Below are positions 18,826 through 27,932 of a DNA stretch of 64,000 bases, piece by piece. Within the stretch, counting starts at the first letter, position 1, and every line of letters begins with the position of its first letter. The DNA comes from an uncultured Chloroflexales bacterium (lineage in GTDB: Bacteria > Chloroflexota > Chloroflexia > Chloroflexales > Chloroflexaceae): positions 1 through 64,000 of the forward strand of contig CAKZSI010000007.1 of NCBI GenBank assembly GCA_937918935.1, read 5' to 3'. The notes under the pieces are model-generated. The model did not search any database. It worked only from the letters and a program-made list of their open reading frames with translations, and had not been told where the DNA came from. Both the position numbers and the translations under genes were made by a program.

Positions 18826-18999
18826 CTATGCCTCTTGCAAGGTTGACCCGGAGGCTGGCACGCGCTGCCGCCGCCGGTGCAGGTATTCCGCCAGAAAGTA
18901 GCTGCCGATAACGAAGATCGCCGCCGCAGCCTGGAACAGGATCCCCTCCCAGAAGGCCGGATTTCCCGCCCGTCGCAGCGGGCCAGGGCGTGGGAACAC
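18826..18999 (-). CDS. Possible small single-helix membrane protein
   Basis: From a GTG at 18999 the frame gives 57 residues. The C-terminal half contains the hydrophobic helix WEGILFQAAAAIFVIGSYFL followed by EYLHRRRQR, a believable membrane segment with a positive flank. GGGGA precedes the GTG, but that sequence belongs to an interspersed palindrome, so both start and ribosome site are doubtful. It may be a real small protein or the tail of a decayed membrane gene. Confidence 0.3.
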   Translation of the reverse strand: MFPRPGPLRRAGNPAFWEGILFQAAAAIFVIGSYFLAEYLHRRRQRVPASGSTLQEA

Positions 19000-19047
19000 C
19001 GGTTTCCCCAGGGCCCTCCAACAGGCTCAACTGTCGTAAGAGCGACT

Positions 19048-20259
19048 CTAGTAGATAAACTCCTCGATATGATAGAGCGCCACCTTGGCGCGAGGATCGC
19101 AGAGCGCCCGCGCGCCATCCTTCAGGCGTGCAAGCTGGGCATTGATCGCCGCTTGATCGAGCCAGGGACTGCCGGCCTGATCCAACTGTTGGGCATAGGG
19201 ACCGGTAGGAGAAACGATCAACGGCGAGATGTACACGAGATCGCCCTCGCTCAGACCCATGGCTGCCAGCGCTTCGAGCGAGTGGGTGACGTGCGCCGGC
19301 GCCAGCCGCTCGCCGCCGGCGCCGGCGAGCAGGATAATGCCCACGTTCAGACCGGCGGCCTTGATCGCCTGCACGGCTTCAATACAGGCGGACGGCGAAC
19401 CAGGTTTGTTGAGCAGCCGAAAAACCGTCTCGTCCCCGCTTTCAAGACCCAGATAGATGCGCCGCACCCCGGCATCGCGCAACTCGCGGTAGTCGCTGAC
19501 CGTCTTGCGCTCCGCGCCGAAGATATCGAGAAAGGCATAGATGCCTTTCAACCCTTTGTCGCCGATCACGAACTCCTGGTGAACGACGGCCAGCAGTTCC
19601 CGCAACCTGGCCTGGGGAATAATCAGCGCATTGGCATCGCCGAGGAAAATGGATTTGCGCATACGCAGCCCTGCCCCGACAAAGGCTTTGACGGAACGGA
19701 TATGCTGGCGAAACTCATCGGGCGTCTTGATGCGAAACTTCCGGTCACGATACAGCGAGCAAAAGGTGCAGCGGTTCCAACTACAGCCCTCGGCGGCCTG
19801 GAGGACCAGGGCAAGATACTGATCGGGCGGCAGGATACTGATCGGTTTGTAGATCTCCTGAAAGGCGTCACGCTCGGCCTCAAGCCGCTCGACGTCCCAG
19901 GTCAGGGCGCGATCGAGCCAGGAGCACACCTCGGGGCTGGCAGTTGCCTGGGCGCATTCGCGAATGGCCGCAACATGGGCGGAGACGAGCGACAACAACT
20001 GCCGGCGTTCGAAGGTCGAAAGCATGCGCCGCCGCTTGGCGCGTCCCGCGACGACCTGTTTCATCAGAATATCGCCGCCCAGACCGCGCCGGTAACTGAT
20101 GCCGTCGAGATAAGCGCCCAGCAGGCGGCCTTCACCATCAAATGAGTAGGTGGTATGCAGGTTGTCCGACACCGTTAGAAAATGAGGCTGCGGGTTAAAG
20201 TAGAGACGGCGAGGATCAGCAGTCTCCGTGGAGGATGACGTATGCATTGCCGCGACCAT
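19048..20259 (-). CDS. Radical SAM protein of unknown function
   Basis: A 403-residue radical SAM enzyme with the cluster motif CSWNRCTFC near residue 150, then GDANALIIP, YLGLESGDE and a glycine-rich LAGAGGER segment typical of the SAM-binding barrel. GGAG lies six bases before the ATG at 20259. An ATG at 20313 overlapping the upstream stop codon is an alternative. It is the last gene in the iron/heme island, following a YwiC-like membrane protein. No substrate is evident; a link to heme or iron metabolism rests on context only. Confidence 0.8.
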   Translation of the reverse strand: MVAAMHTSSSTETADPRRLYFNPQPHFLTVSDNLHTTYSFDGEGRLLGAYLDGISYRRGLGGDILMKQVVAGRAKRRRMLSTFERRQLLSLVSAHVAAIRECAQATASPEVCSWLDRALTWDVERLEAERDAFQEIYKPISILPPDQYLALVLQAAEGCSWNRCTFCSLYRDRKFRIKTPDEFRQHIRSVKAFVGAGLRMRKSIFLGDANALIIPQARLRELLAVVHQEFVIGDKGLKGIYAFLDIFGAERKTVSDYRELRDAGVRRIYLGLESGDETVFRLLNKPGSPSACIEAVQAIKAAGLNVGIILLAGAGGERLAPAHVTHSLEALAAMGLSEGDLVYISPLIVSPTGPYAQQLDQAGSPWLDQAAINAQLARLKDGARALCDPRAKVALYHIEEFIY

Positions 20260-20306
20260 AGGCGTCTCCAGGACAGCGATAGCGCTACTGGCCTGCCGGA
20301 AAGTCG

Positions 20307-21113
20307 TCACCATCCGAACCGTAGACCAAGGGCGATCCCCGCCACGGTAAGCAGGCCAAAGCCAAGTTCTTGCAAGCCGACGAGAGGCGTGGGGGTCTTC
20401 AAACTGCGGGGGAGCACTCCAAGGAGGGATCGCGCCAGGAGCACGGCGAAGACCACGGCGCTGAGCCGGGGCGCCGGGCCGGTCCAGACCAGCGCGAGGA
20501 CGATGAGCAGGGCCAGGAGATGGGCAATATGGGCCGGCCAGACGCGGGCCGCCTCGCCCCGCGCTAGCCGCAGCCTTGCGCCGACATAGATGATCGCCGT
20601 GCTCCCCTGGAGCGCCAGGAGCAGCCAGAGCATGCAGGCCGGGCGAGACTCCCAGCCCGCGGCCATCACCATTGCGGCGACCGTTGCGCTGATGGCCACG
20701 GCCCCGCACAATTCGGCCGTCAGGGCCCGGCTCTGTTTGAGGATGTCGTACCGCAACTGGATCGCCGCCAGCGGCGCTGCCAGGACGATAGGCATCCAGA
20801 ATGGCGCAACCGCGGTAAACCACGCCGCCAGGAACGACAGCAGAGCCGTTCCACCATACAGCAAGATAAACCGTTCGGCCCAGATCGTGCGTGCGAAGCG
20901 CCTGCCGCGCCGCCAATCGCCCGCGGCCAGTTTGAGCGGCTGGCGCGTCAGAAAGGCCCCCAGCGCCGCCAGGCTGAGCCAGCCGCCCGCCACCGAGGGC
21001 GCCACCCACAGGCCCAGCAGAATGGGCGCGCCGAGCAACCCCCAGCCCCCGTACTCGGTCGGCAAGGCGATGGGACGCAGACGAACCGGCTGTCTGATTG
21101 AAGGCGTTGACAT
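20307..21113 (-). CDS. YwiC-like membrane protein
   Basis: A 268-residue polytopic protein. Its N-terminus RPIALPTEYGGWGLLGAPIL matches the proline/glycine pattern (P-x-E-x-G-x-W) of the YwiC-like family. About eight hydrophobic helices are visible. The family's function is unknown. It lies between the DtxR-type regulator and the radical SAM gene on the same strand. Confidence 0.72.
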   Translation of the reverse strand: MSTPSIRQPVRLRPIALPTEYGGWGLLGAPILLGLWVAPSVAGGWLSLAALGAFLTRQPLKLAAGDWRRGRRFARTIWAERFILLYGGTALLSFLAAWFTAVAPFWMPIVLAAPLAAIQLRYDILKQSRALTAELCGAVAISATVAAMVMAAGWESRPACMLWLLLALQGSTAIIYVGARLRLARGEAARVWPAHIAHLLALLIVLALVWTGPAPRLSAVVFAVLLARSLLGVLPRSLKTPTPLVGLQELGFGLLTVAGIALGLRFGW

Positions 21114-21161
21114 ACTATACCCGCCAGAGGCCCAACCAGGGCCGTCCGTAGTTCGCGAACA

Positions 21162-21899
21162 TCATACGCTGCTCTTGCTTGACTTTCTAACGACGCCCCA
21201 CAGAAAGCCCGCCGTCCGGCGCGACAGGGTCACTCGCCGTCCGGCGCGCTGGATGCGCACGCTGCCGGGGGCATCGTGCATGCGCACCAGGGGCGTGCCA
21301 GGCACCAGCCCGTGGGTCCAGAGGAACTGGAGCGTGCAACTGTCCTCACCCGCCTCCTCGTCAATCCGGGTGATCACGAACCAGTCGCCTACCGGCGCGA
21401 TGACCAGCGGCAGATCATCGGGCGGCGGCGTCCCGCGGCCCGGAATGGGGTTGCCGTGCGGCGAGACGGTGGCTTGCCCGACCAGGTCCGTGATCCGCGC
21501 CTCTAGCACCGATGACAGGACGGGCTCGAGCAGGGTGGCCTCACGGTGCACTTCGTGCCAGGGCACGCCCACGACGTCGTGGAGAAAACACTCCAGCAGG
21601 CGATGGCGGCAGATAATGCGCTCCGCAATGGCTGCGCCCTCAGAGGTCAGCGCGATGCCGTGCCCGCCGTCACGCCAGATCAAGCGTTTCTGCTCCAGCC
21701 GCTGCAGCATATGGGTGACGGTGGGCGGCCGCACCTTTAACCAGCGGGCGATCGAGACGGAAAGCACCGGCTCACGGCGGGCTTCCAGATAGGCGATCAC
21801 CTCCAGATACGCCCGCTCGGCGGGAGTCAGGTTGTGATCGCCGGTATGGGCGTCGTCCATAACGCGCAGCGGTGTGGTGCGGACCGTGCGGAAGCTCAT
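21162..21899 (-). CDS. DtxR/MntR-family metal-dependent repressor
   Basis: A 245-residue three-domain regulator. The winged helix covers about residues 25-85 (YLEVIAYLEARREPVLSVSI, with the recognition segment VRPPTVTHMLQRLEQKRLI). The dimerisation and metal region has ICRHRLLECFLHDVVG and HEVHREATLLE. A C-terminal SH3-like FeoA domain follows. Such proteins use Fe2+ or Mn2+ to bind palindromic operators and repress uptake genes. It is encoded in the iron/heme island and is the natural candidate to bind the palindrome at 33211-33224. An internal ATG (MDDAHTGDHNLT, residue 14) is an alternative start. Confidence 0.88.
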   Translation of the reverse strand: MSFRTVRTTPLRVMDDAHTGDHNLTPAERAYLEVIAYLEARREPVLSVSIARWLKVRPPTVTHMLQRLEQKRLIWRDGGHGIALTSEGAAIAERIICRHRLLECFLHDVVGVPWHEVHREATLLEPVLSSVLEARITDLVGQATVSPHGNPIPGRGTPPPDDLPLVIAPVGDWFVITRIDEEAGEDSCTLQFLWTHGLVPGTPLVRMHDAPGSVRIQRAGRRVTLSRRTAGFLWGVVRKSSKSSV

Positions 21900-21971
21900 C
21901 GCGCCTCCTTTGCTTGCATGCGGTTTTCTCGGCAGAACTGCAACCTCCTGCCAGACCCTCCCATCCGGGGC

Positions 21972-22952
21972 CTATGCGCGGCGCCTCCTGAACGTCGCTG
22001 CCCCGACCACCAGACTGGCCACAACGAGCAACGCGCCCACCGGCGCTTCGCTGATCAGTCCCAGCGAGGGAAGCAGCGCCGTGAGGCCGCGGGCAAGTAG
22101 ATCGGCGCCGAGCAAGAAGGTGGCCCCGATGAGCGCGGCCAGAACCAGCTGCCAGCCACTGCTGAGGCTCACCAGGCTGGCCCTTCGCCCGGCTAGCCAG
22201 CCGATAAGACCAATGGCGCCTGCCGCCAGGGTCGCCGCCGTGGCGGCAAGCGTTGCGGCGATCCCCGGCACGATCGGGATATGGGGACGCAGATGGCATA
22301 CCGCCAGCGCCAGCAAGGCCAGGAGCGCCACCGGCCAGACCTGCTGCCAGGTGGCCCAGTCACGCTGCTCAAGACTGCCCAGGCACCAGCGCGCCCACGT
22401 CGCCAGGCGCACATCGCGGATCAGTAAGACGAAGGCAACCGCCGGTGCCACGATGGCCAGCGCCAGCCCGAGAGCCATAACGCGGCGCGGCGAAAGGGGC
22501 CAGCGGCGGTGGGCGCCCGCCAGCGCCGCCACGCCCAACCCGCACCCGGCGCCGGCGGCCAGGGCCAGCGCCCACCCCGCGCTCGCGGGCGCCGCCGCCA
22601 GCAGGACGACCGCGGCCAGCGCGCCGAGCGCCGGCACGCCGCTCCAGCCGGGGTCACGCGCCTGCGCGCCGCTCAGACGACCCAGCAGCAGGGCCGCGAC
22701 GCCCAGCAGCGCCCCGGCGCTTCCGGCCAGGAGCACCCGTGGCAGCCGCAGGTTGCGCACGATGGCCGCAGCCAGCGGATCAGCGGCCGGAGCAAACAGC
22801 CCCGTCACGACCTGGCCGGGGGTCAGGGCCACCGGGCCAAACATCAGGCTGCACACGATCAAGATGATAAAGACACCGCCGCTCAGCAGTAAGGCCTGCC
22901 AGGACGAGCGATCCGCGGAAGGGAAAAACGAAGCCTTTGCCGGTTGTGCCAT
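21972..22952 (-). CDS. Divergent FecCD-type permease
   Basis: A 326-residue polytopic protein related to FecCD/BtuC permeases. It keeps NLRLPRVLLAGSAGALLG, a central RWCLGSLEQRDW and GATFLLGADLLAR...EAPVG. Two family signatures are lost: the Q-x-x-x-x-N-P-L-A loop, and the ATPase-coupling segment, which in HmuU here is GFIGLIVPHMVR but in this protein is GLIGWLAGRRAS. No ATPase or binding protein is adjacent. It may be a decayed or repurposed permease in the iron island. Confidence 0.65.
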   Translation of the reverse strand: MAQPAKASFFPSADRSSWQALLLSGGVFIILIVCSLMFGPVALTPGQVVTGLFAPAADPLAAAIVRNLRLPRVLLAGSAGALLGVAALLLGRLSGAQARDPGWSGVPALGALAAVVLLAAAPASAGWALALAAGAGCGLGVAALAGAHRRWPLSPRRVMALGLALAIVAPAVAFVLLIRDVRLATWARWCLGSLEQRDWATWQQVWPVALLALLALAVCHLRPHIPIVPGIAATLAATAATLAAGAIGLIGWLAGRRASLVSLSSGWQLVLAALIGATFLLGADLLARGLTALLPSLGLISEAPVGALLVVASLVVGAATFRRRRA

Positions 22953-23077
22953 AGCCTCCCTCCCATGTCAGGCAGCACCTCGAAGTGGACGCGCTGGCGC
23001 GGAAGCGCAAAGCGGCGAAACCAACGCTGCTAAACCCTTGCGTCTTCGCGCCGTTGCGCCAACCTTCCACGGAAAAG

Positions 23078-23485
23078 CTAGTTCCGGGCTTCGTTGCGTT
23101 CGGACACCTCCGTCATCACCAGATACTCATCGAGCCAGTGGCGGGTTGGGCGCCGCGGCGCGGTGTTGAGGAGTTGCAGTTTCCCCGCCGCTCGCCAGAG
23201 CAAATCACGGAGTTGCATCAACTCGTGCTCGAAAAGCAACAGACCAGCGCAGGCGCACCAGAGTTGCACGTATCCCCCGGCCATACGGCGCACGGCAAAG
23301 CCTTCGCTCTCGGCGTAGGGCTGGTTGGGCCTCCAGCTCTGGAGCAGCGCCAGCAGGTTGAGCAGGTCTTCGGGGATCAGAAAGATGTTCACCCGCACCC
23401 AGAAGAGATGAATGGTTCCGTGTTCGCACTGGGCGATCCGATGAGCCGCATCATCGGCAGCCAGGATGGTAATCTGCTGACACAT
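23078..23485 (-). CDS. Small iron-island protein, paralog 1
   Basis: A 135-residue protein with no recognised family. It contains two similar segments of the form G-x-(I/V)-x-L...hydrophobic...(E/D)-x-L-x-x-L: GTIHLFWVRVNIFLIPEDLL near residue 23 and GYVQLWCACAGLLLFEHELM near residue 71. The pattern is shared with the proteins at 27930-28325 and 29647-30030, also in the island. Its ATG shares one base with the stop codon of the heme-monooxygenase gene, implying co-expression. A scaffold or accessory role in iron/heme handling is inferred from position only. Confidence 0.65.
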   Translation of the reverse strand: MCQQITILAADDAAHRIAQCEHGTIHLFWVRVNIFLIPEDLLNLLALLQSWRPNQPYAESEGFAVRRMAGGYVQLWCACAGLLLFEHELMQLRDLLWRAAGKLQLLNTAPRRPTRHWLDEYLVMTEVSERNEARN

Positions 23486-23856
23486 CAGACCTCTCCTTCC
23501 GCGTGGGCTCGAAACGGTACACCGCGCGGCTCTGGCGCAAGATCCGGGCGCGTGGTGTCGAGGATGATCTCGTGGAGTTCGAGCCCGTTCGGGGCCGTAA
23601 ACGCTTCCCTCGGCAGCGTTCCCGAGCGGGCATGGCCCTGGCGAAAGGCCTCGGAGCCGACCCAGGACTCAAAGTGCGCGCGGCTCTCCCAGACGGTCAA
23701 AACGACGTAGGGGTCGCCGGGATTGACCGGGCGCAATAACTGATTGCTGACAAAGCCGGGCATGCGATCAACCAGCCGGGCGCGCGTGCGAAAGGTCTCC
23801 TCGAAACGATCGGCGTAGTCCGGATGGACATAGATCCGGTTGGCGGTGGTAATCAT
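23485..23856 (-). CDS. Heme-degrading monooxygenase-like ABM protein (IsdG/HmoB type)
   Basis: A 123-residue antibiotic-biosynthesis-monooxygenase-fold protein. The IsdG-type triad Asn, Trp and His can be placed: Asn in TTANRIYVHP, Trp in TVWESRAHFESWVG, His in FRQGHARS. IsdG/HmoB enzymes open heme to release iron in the cytoplasm. The ATG at 23856 overlaps the stop of the Fe(III) transporter ATPase gene (ATGA). Together with hmuTUV in the same run this gives import and degradation of heme. The fold call is strong; heme activity is inferred from motif and context. Confidence 0.78.
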   Translation of the reverse strand: MITTANRIYVHPDYADRFEETFRTRARLVDRMPGFVSNQLLRPVNPGDPYVVLTVWESRAHFESWVGSEAFRQGHARSGTLPREAFTAPNGLELHEIILDTTRPDLAPEPRGVPFRAHAEGEV

Positions 23857-24893
23857 GGCTCCTGCTCCCGCGGAAAGGCGCTGACCGCGCCGCATACCTG
23901 AAGCTGAACGGACGTTCCAGCGCTCACATGGGCCTGCCCGAGGCGCCGGGCGCGCAGCAAGAGGCCCGTGTCGCCGACCAGCGTGACCAGGGTGTCATGC
24001 CCGAAGAAACGTATCTCCTGCACTCGCCACGCGCCGGCGGGGTCGGGCGCCATACACAGTTGTTCGGGCCGGACCAGCACATCAACCGGCCCCTGCACCG
24101 GCGCGGCCAGGGCAACGATGCCCAGCGCGCAGCGGGCGCACCCATCCTCGGCGTGCCCGGGCAGCCAGTTGGCCGCGCCGATAAAGTCGGCGACGGCACG
24201 GGTGGCCGGGCGGTCGTAGATCACGAAGGGCGAGGCGTGTTGCACCACGCGACCATCGAGCATGAGCGCGATTTGATCGGCCAGGCTCAAGGCCTCCTCC
24301 TGATCATGGGTAACCAGGACGGTCGTGGTGGCCGCCGCGCGCAGGATCTGCATCACCTCCTCGCGCAACTCGCCGCGTAAGGCGGGGTCGAGGCTGGCAA
24401 ACGGCTCATCGAGCAGCACGACCGCTGGCTCGGGCGCGAGGGCGCGAGCCAGCGCGACGCGCTGTTGCTGCCCACCGGAAAGCTGGTGCGGATAGCGGCT
24501 CCCCAGCCCTTCAAGCCCCACCAGGGCCAGCAACGCGGCGAGGCGCTGCTCGCGCGCCCCGCGGGGCCGGCCATTCAGGGCAAAACCGATGTTTTCCGCG
24601 ACCGTCAGATGCGGGAACAGGGCCCCCTCCTGGAAGACCAGCCCTACCCGGCGCTGCTCCGGGGCGACCCAGACTCCCTCACTGGCCACGGTGCGCTCGC
24701 CCACCTGAATGACGCCCTGATCCGGACGCTCCAGACCGGCGATCAGGCGCAGAAGCGTGGTCTTGCCACAGCCGCTCGGACCGAGCAGGGCCAGCACACT
24801 CCCCGCGGCAACCTCCAGCGTCACCCCGGCGACCGCGCGCGGCCCCCCGGGATAGGTCTTCCACACGTTGTTCAAGGAAATTGCTAGTGTCAT
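23853..24893 (-). CDS. fbpC: Fe(III) ABC transporter ATP-binding protein
   Basis: A 346-residue ATPase of the FbpC/PotA type. Walker A is LLGPSGCGKTTLL, the signature LSGGQQQRVALARALA, Walker B VVLLDEPFASLD, and the switch His sits in VTHDQEEALS. A C-terminal TOBE-like regulatory domain includes VDVLVRPEQL. It overlaps fbpB by four bases (ATGA) and the monooxygenase gene by four bases, so three genes are translationally coupled. Confidence 0.9.
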   Translation of the reverse strand: MTLAISLNNVWKTYPGGPRAVAGVTLEVAAGSVLALLGPSGCGKTTLLRLIAGLERPDQGVIQVGERTVASEGVWVAPEQRRVGLVFQEGALFPHLTVAENIGFALNGRPRGAREQRLAALLALVGLEGLGSRYPHQLSGGQQQRVALARALAPEPAVVLLDEPFASLDPALRGELREEVMQILRAAATTTVLVTHDQEEALSLADQIALMLDGRVVQHASPFVIYDRPATRAVADFIGAANWLPGHAEDGCARCALGIVALAAPVQGPVDVLVRPEQLCMAPDPAGAWRVQEIRFFGHDTLVTLVGDTGLLLRARRLGQAHVSAGTSVQLQVCGAVSAFPREQEP

Positions 24894-26509
24894 GGCGCCA
24901 CTCGACCTCGATCCCCGGCGCGCACCAGCAACACAACCGGCGCCACGCCCACCAGCACAATCAGCAGAGCCGGTATCGCCGCCGCCTGCCAGTACGACTC
25001 GGCGGCGAGCATGTAGGTCCAGATGGCCAGCGTATCCATACCGAATGGACGGAGCATCAAGGTGACGGGGAGTTCCTTCATCACGTCCACAAAGACCAGA
25101 ATGGCGCCGGCGAGCAGGCCCGCGCGCACCAGGGGCGTGTAAACGCCCCAGAGAATGCGTCCCCGACCGGCGCCCAGGCAACGCGCTGCCTCCACCATCC
25201 GCGGCGTCACCTTCTCGACGCTCGCGTCGGCGCTGCCGTAGGCGACCGCCAGGAAGCGCACCAGGTAGGCGTACAGCAGGCCGGTTAACGAACCGGTCAG
25301 CACCAGCGCGGCAGAAAACTCGTCTCCAAACAGCGCCCGATCGACCGTCGCCAGCAAGGTAAGCACGCCGACGCCCACCACCGCGCCGGGCATGGCGTAT
25401 CCGGAGGTTGCCAGACGCACGGCGACGCGCTGCCAGCGCCTGCCTTCGAGCCGTCCCAGCACCGCCAGCAGCAGGGCGACCAGTGTCGTGAGCAGGGCGG
25501 CGCCGCCGGCCAGGGCCAGGGTCACGCCGATGTAGCGCCAGGCCACCCCATCGGCGGTGGGCAGGGTCGGCTGGCGGGTTTCGGCCACGGTCCAGGCGAT
25601 CAACTGCGTCGCCGGAAGGCCAAAGGCCAGCGCCAGGACGAGCAGACACATCCCCAGAGCGGCCGCCGCGCACCAGCTCCGCAGCAGCACAGGTTGCATG
25701 CGCTGCACTGCGCCGCCGGCCTGCGTGTAGCGCGCCTGGCCGCGCAGGCTGCGTTCCAGGAGCATCAGCCCCAGGGCGACCAGGAGCAGCAGCGTGGCCA
25801 GTTGCATGGCGGTATCGCGATCCATCATGCCTTCCCAGACGCGGAAGATTCCCTCGCTGAGGGTCATGACATTGAAATAGCGCACCGTCGCGAAATCGGT
25901 CAGCGTTTCCAGCACCACCAGGGTGACGCCGGCCACCAGCGAGGGCCGGGCCAGGGGGAGCGCCAGCCGCGCGAAGGCCCCGGCGCGGCTGAGGCCCACC
26001 GCGCGGGCCGCGTCGAGGGTCACCGAGGACTGCTCGGCAAAGGCCGCCCGCGCCAGCAAATACACGTAGGGATACCAGACCAGCGTCAGCACCAGCGCGG
26101 CCCCGCCGATGGAGCGCACCTCGGGGAACCAGGCCCCGGGGCCGAACCAGGCGCGCAGGGTCGTCTGCACCGGGCCGGCGTAGTCGAAGGTGGCCATGAA
26201 CACGAAGCCCAGCACATAGCTCGGCATCGCCAGAGGGAGCACCAGCAGCCAGGACACGATGCCGCGGCCCGGAAAGCGGTAGGCGCTGACCAGCCAGGCC
26301 AGACCCGTACCGAGGGCCAGCGTGCCCGCGCCGACGGCCACAACCAGCAGGGTGGTCTGCAACAGCATAGTCGGCAGACGGGTCTCCCACAGGTGGCGCC
26401 AGTTCGTGGCATCGAGCCGCAGCAGGTTCGCCGCCACCAGCAGCAGGGGGGCCATGATTACGGCGGCCAGGCCGATCAGCAGCAAACGATATACATATCC
26501 CATAGCCAC
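24890..26509 (-). CDS. fbpB: Fe(III) ABC transporter permease, fused double domain
   Basis: A 539-residue protein with about twelve hydrophobic helices and two permease halves. Both carry EAA-type coupling loops: DAARAVGLSRAGAFARLALP in the first and EAARCLGAGRGRILWGVYTP in the second. This length and fusion are typical of FbpB/SfuB ferric-iron permeases. It lies between the fbpA and fbpC genes. Confidence 0.92.
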   Translation of the reverse strand: MAMGYVYRLLLIGLAAVIMAPLLLVAANLLRLDATNWRHLWETRLPTMLLQTTLLVVAVGAGTLALGTGLAWLVSAYRFPGRGIVSWLLVLPLAMPSYVLGFVFMATFDYAGPVQTTLRAWFGPGAWFPEVRSIGGAALVLTLVWYPYVYLLARAAFAEQSSVTLDAARAVGLSRAGAFARLALPLARPSLVAGVTLVVLETLTDFATVRYFNVMTLSEGIFRVWEGMMDRDTAMQLATLLLLVALGLMLLERSLRGQARYTQAGGAVQRMQPVLLRSWCAAAALGMCLLVLALAFGLPATQLIAWTVAETRQPTLPTADGVAWRYIGVTLALAGGAALLTTLVALLLAVLGRLEGRRWQRVAVRLATSGYAMPGAVVGVGVLTLLATVDRALFGDEFSAALVLTGSLTGLLYAYLVRFLAVAYGSADASVEKVTPRMVEAARCLGAGRGRILWGVYTPLVRAGLLAGAILVFVDVMKELPVTLMLRPFGMDTLAIWTYMLAAESYWQAAAIPALLIVLVGVAPVVLLVRAGDRGRVAP

Positions 26510-26598
26510 CCTATGCCTGGTTTAACCCACAACTCCACGACGAAACACATGTTTCCCCAGGAAAGGCCATGCCTTTTCAGAACCGTCCAACGGGCGGG

Positions 26599-26626
26599 GA
26601 TGGGGGAAGCCCGGCTTTCCCCCATC
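26599..26626. repeat. Interspersed palindrome, 28 bp
   Basis: A near-perfect palindrome with GGGGGAAGCC and GGCTTTCCCCC arms between fbpA and fbpB. It is a divergent member of the GGGGAAACC family and could form a hairpin that lowers fbpB expression relative to fbpA. Confidence 0.75.
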
Positions 26627-26652
26627 CCTCTCAAAACCATCAGAGGCGCCGC

Positions 26653-27717
26653 CTACCGATACCCGGCCCGCTCCATCAACCGGATCGCGGCGGGCTGGAA
26701 GCGACCATACTCGAACTTGCCCATCGGGTCAATCTTAAACGTGCCAAACCCGGCAACGATGGGATGCACCGGCGAGACCGGATTGGCCGGATACTCAAAG
26801 TTGCCGCCCGAGAGCGTGTCTGGCGCCGCGCCCTGGCCCTTGCCGTCGGTGGAGAGCCATTCGAGCAGCCGAATGGCGTTGTCCCGGTTCCGCGCGGCAG
26901 TGGTAATGCCCATGCCCGAAACATTGACGTGGGCGCCGGCCTCATTCTGGTTCGGCCAGAAGATGCGCACCGGGAAATCGGGGTTGCGGGCGAGTTGCTG
27001 GGCCACGTAGTAGTGATTGGTGATCCCCACATCGCAGCCCCCGGCGGCGATGGTTTCGAGAATGCGCGTATCGCTATCAATGTAACGGGGATTGTTCCGC
27101 ACCCACGGACGAATAATCTGCTCCTCCGTGACCCGCTCGCCGTGCAGGGCGATAAAGCTCGCCACCAGCGCCTGGGTGTAGATGTGCGAACTGGGACGCA
27201 GACAGAGCCGGCCATTCCACTTTGGATCACCCAGGGCGGCGTAGGTCGAGAGTTCGGAAGGGCGGACGCGGTTCGCATTGTAGACGATCACCCGCGCCCG
27301 CTGGGTCATTCCAAACCAGCGATCCTGGGGGTCGCGCAGCGCATTGGGAATGTTCTGGCGCAGGACGGCCGAGTCGACGCGCTGCAACAGGCCCTCCTCA
27401 GCGGCGATCCATAGCCCGCCAGCGTCAATGAACAGCACGGCGTCGGCCGGGGTTGCGCGCCCCTCGGCCCGCAGCCGTTCAAGCAACGACTGCACCGAAC
27501 CCTGCGAGAGCCGCACTTCGATGCCGGTTTCCTGGGTAAAGCGCCGGAACACGCTCTCCAGCGCCCCGTAATGGCGGGCCGAGTAGATATTGACGACCTG
27601 CGGCGCCGACTGCGCCGCCGCCGGGCCGCCGCCACTGCCAATGGCCAGCAGCACGAGCGCGAGGAAGAGGGCCAGCCGAGCGACGATCGAACGGGTTGCG
27701 CGAACCATACCTGACAC
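26653..27717 (-). CDS. fbpA: Fe(III)-binding extracytoplasmic protein
   Basis: A 354-residue ferric-iron binding protein with an N-terminal signal sequence (ARLALFLALVLLAIGSGGGP, ending near AAAQS). Conserved iron ligands can be placed: His in IYSARHYGALE and the Tyr pair in TNHYYVAQQL. The FbpA/FutA motif FFxR..T-x-E-x-G-x-x-V is seen as FRRFTQETGIEV. It delivers Fe3+ to FbpBC, encoded downstream. There is no lipobox cysteine, so anchoring is unclear. Confidence 0.92.
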   Translation of the reverse strand: MSGMVRATRSIVARLALFLALVLLAIGSGGGPAAAQSAPQVVNIYSARHYGALESVFRRFTQETGIEVRLSQGSVQSLLERLRAEGRATPADAVLFIDAGGLWIAAEEGLLQRVDSAVLRQNIPNALRDPQDRWFGMTQRARVIVYNANRVRPSELSTYAALGDPKWNGRLCLRPSSHIYTQALVASFIALHGERVTEEQIIRPWVRNNPRYIDSDTRILETIAAGGCDVGITNHYYVAQQLARNPDFPVRIFWPNQNEAGAHVNVSGMGITTAARNRDNAIRLLEWLSTDGKGQGAAPDTLSGGNFEYPANPVSPVHPIVAGFGTFKIDPMGKFEYGRFQPAAIRLMERAGYR

Positions 27718-27785
27718 TCCTGTCTAGACAGCGACACGAAACCCCAACTCTGGGACGAGGCGAGCGTTTTTTAACTACAGCCGCC

Positions 27786-27932
27786 TCAGTAGTCTGTAAA
27801 CAACGTTTTTCGCTAACCCCCGCCCCCTCCCTAACCCTCCCCCGCTGGGGGAGGGCGTCTGGCTCCTCCCCCCGACGGGGGAGGCCGGGAGGGGGGCGGA
27901 AATGCCGGGAAACTCACGTTACAGACTACTCA
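27786..27932. mobile_element. MITE-like element, copy 1
   Basis: Perfect 12-base terminal inverted repeats, AGTAGTCTGTAA at 27788-27799 and TTACAGACTACT at 27919-27930, bound a GC-rich interior with nested hairpins. Copy 2 lies at 44746-44887. The right end coincides with the stop codon of the gene ending at 27930. There is no coding capacity, so it would need a transposase supplied elsewhere. Confidence 0.6.

Noticed and set aside
20313-21009. N-terminal 232-residue extension of the radical SAM protein
   Set aside because: It overlaps the YwiC-like gene in another frame and reads as Gly/Arg/Pro-rich complement sequence; good starts exist at 20259 or 20313.
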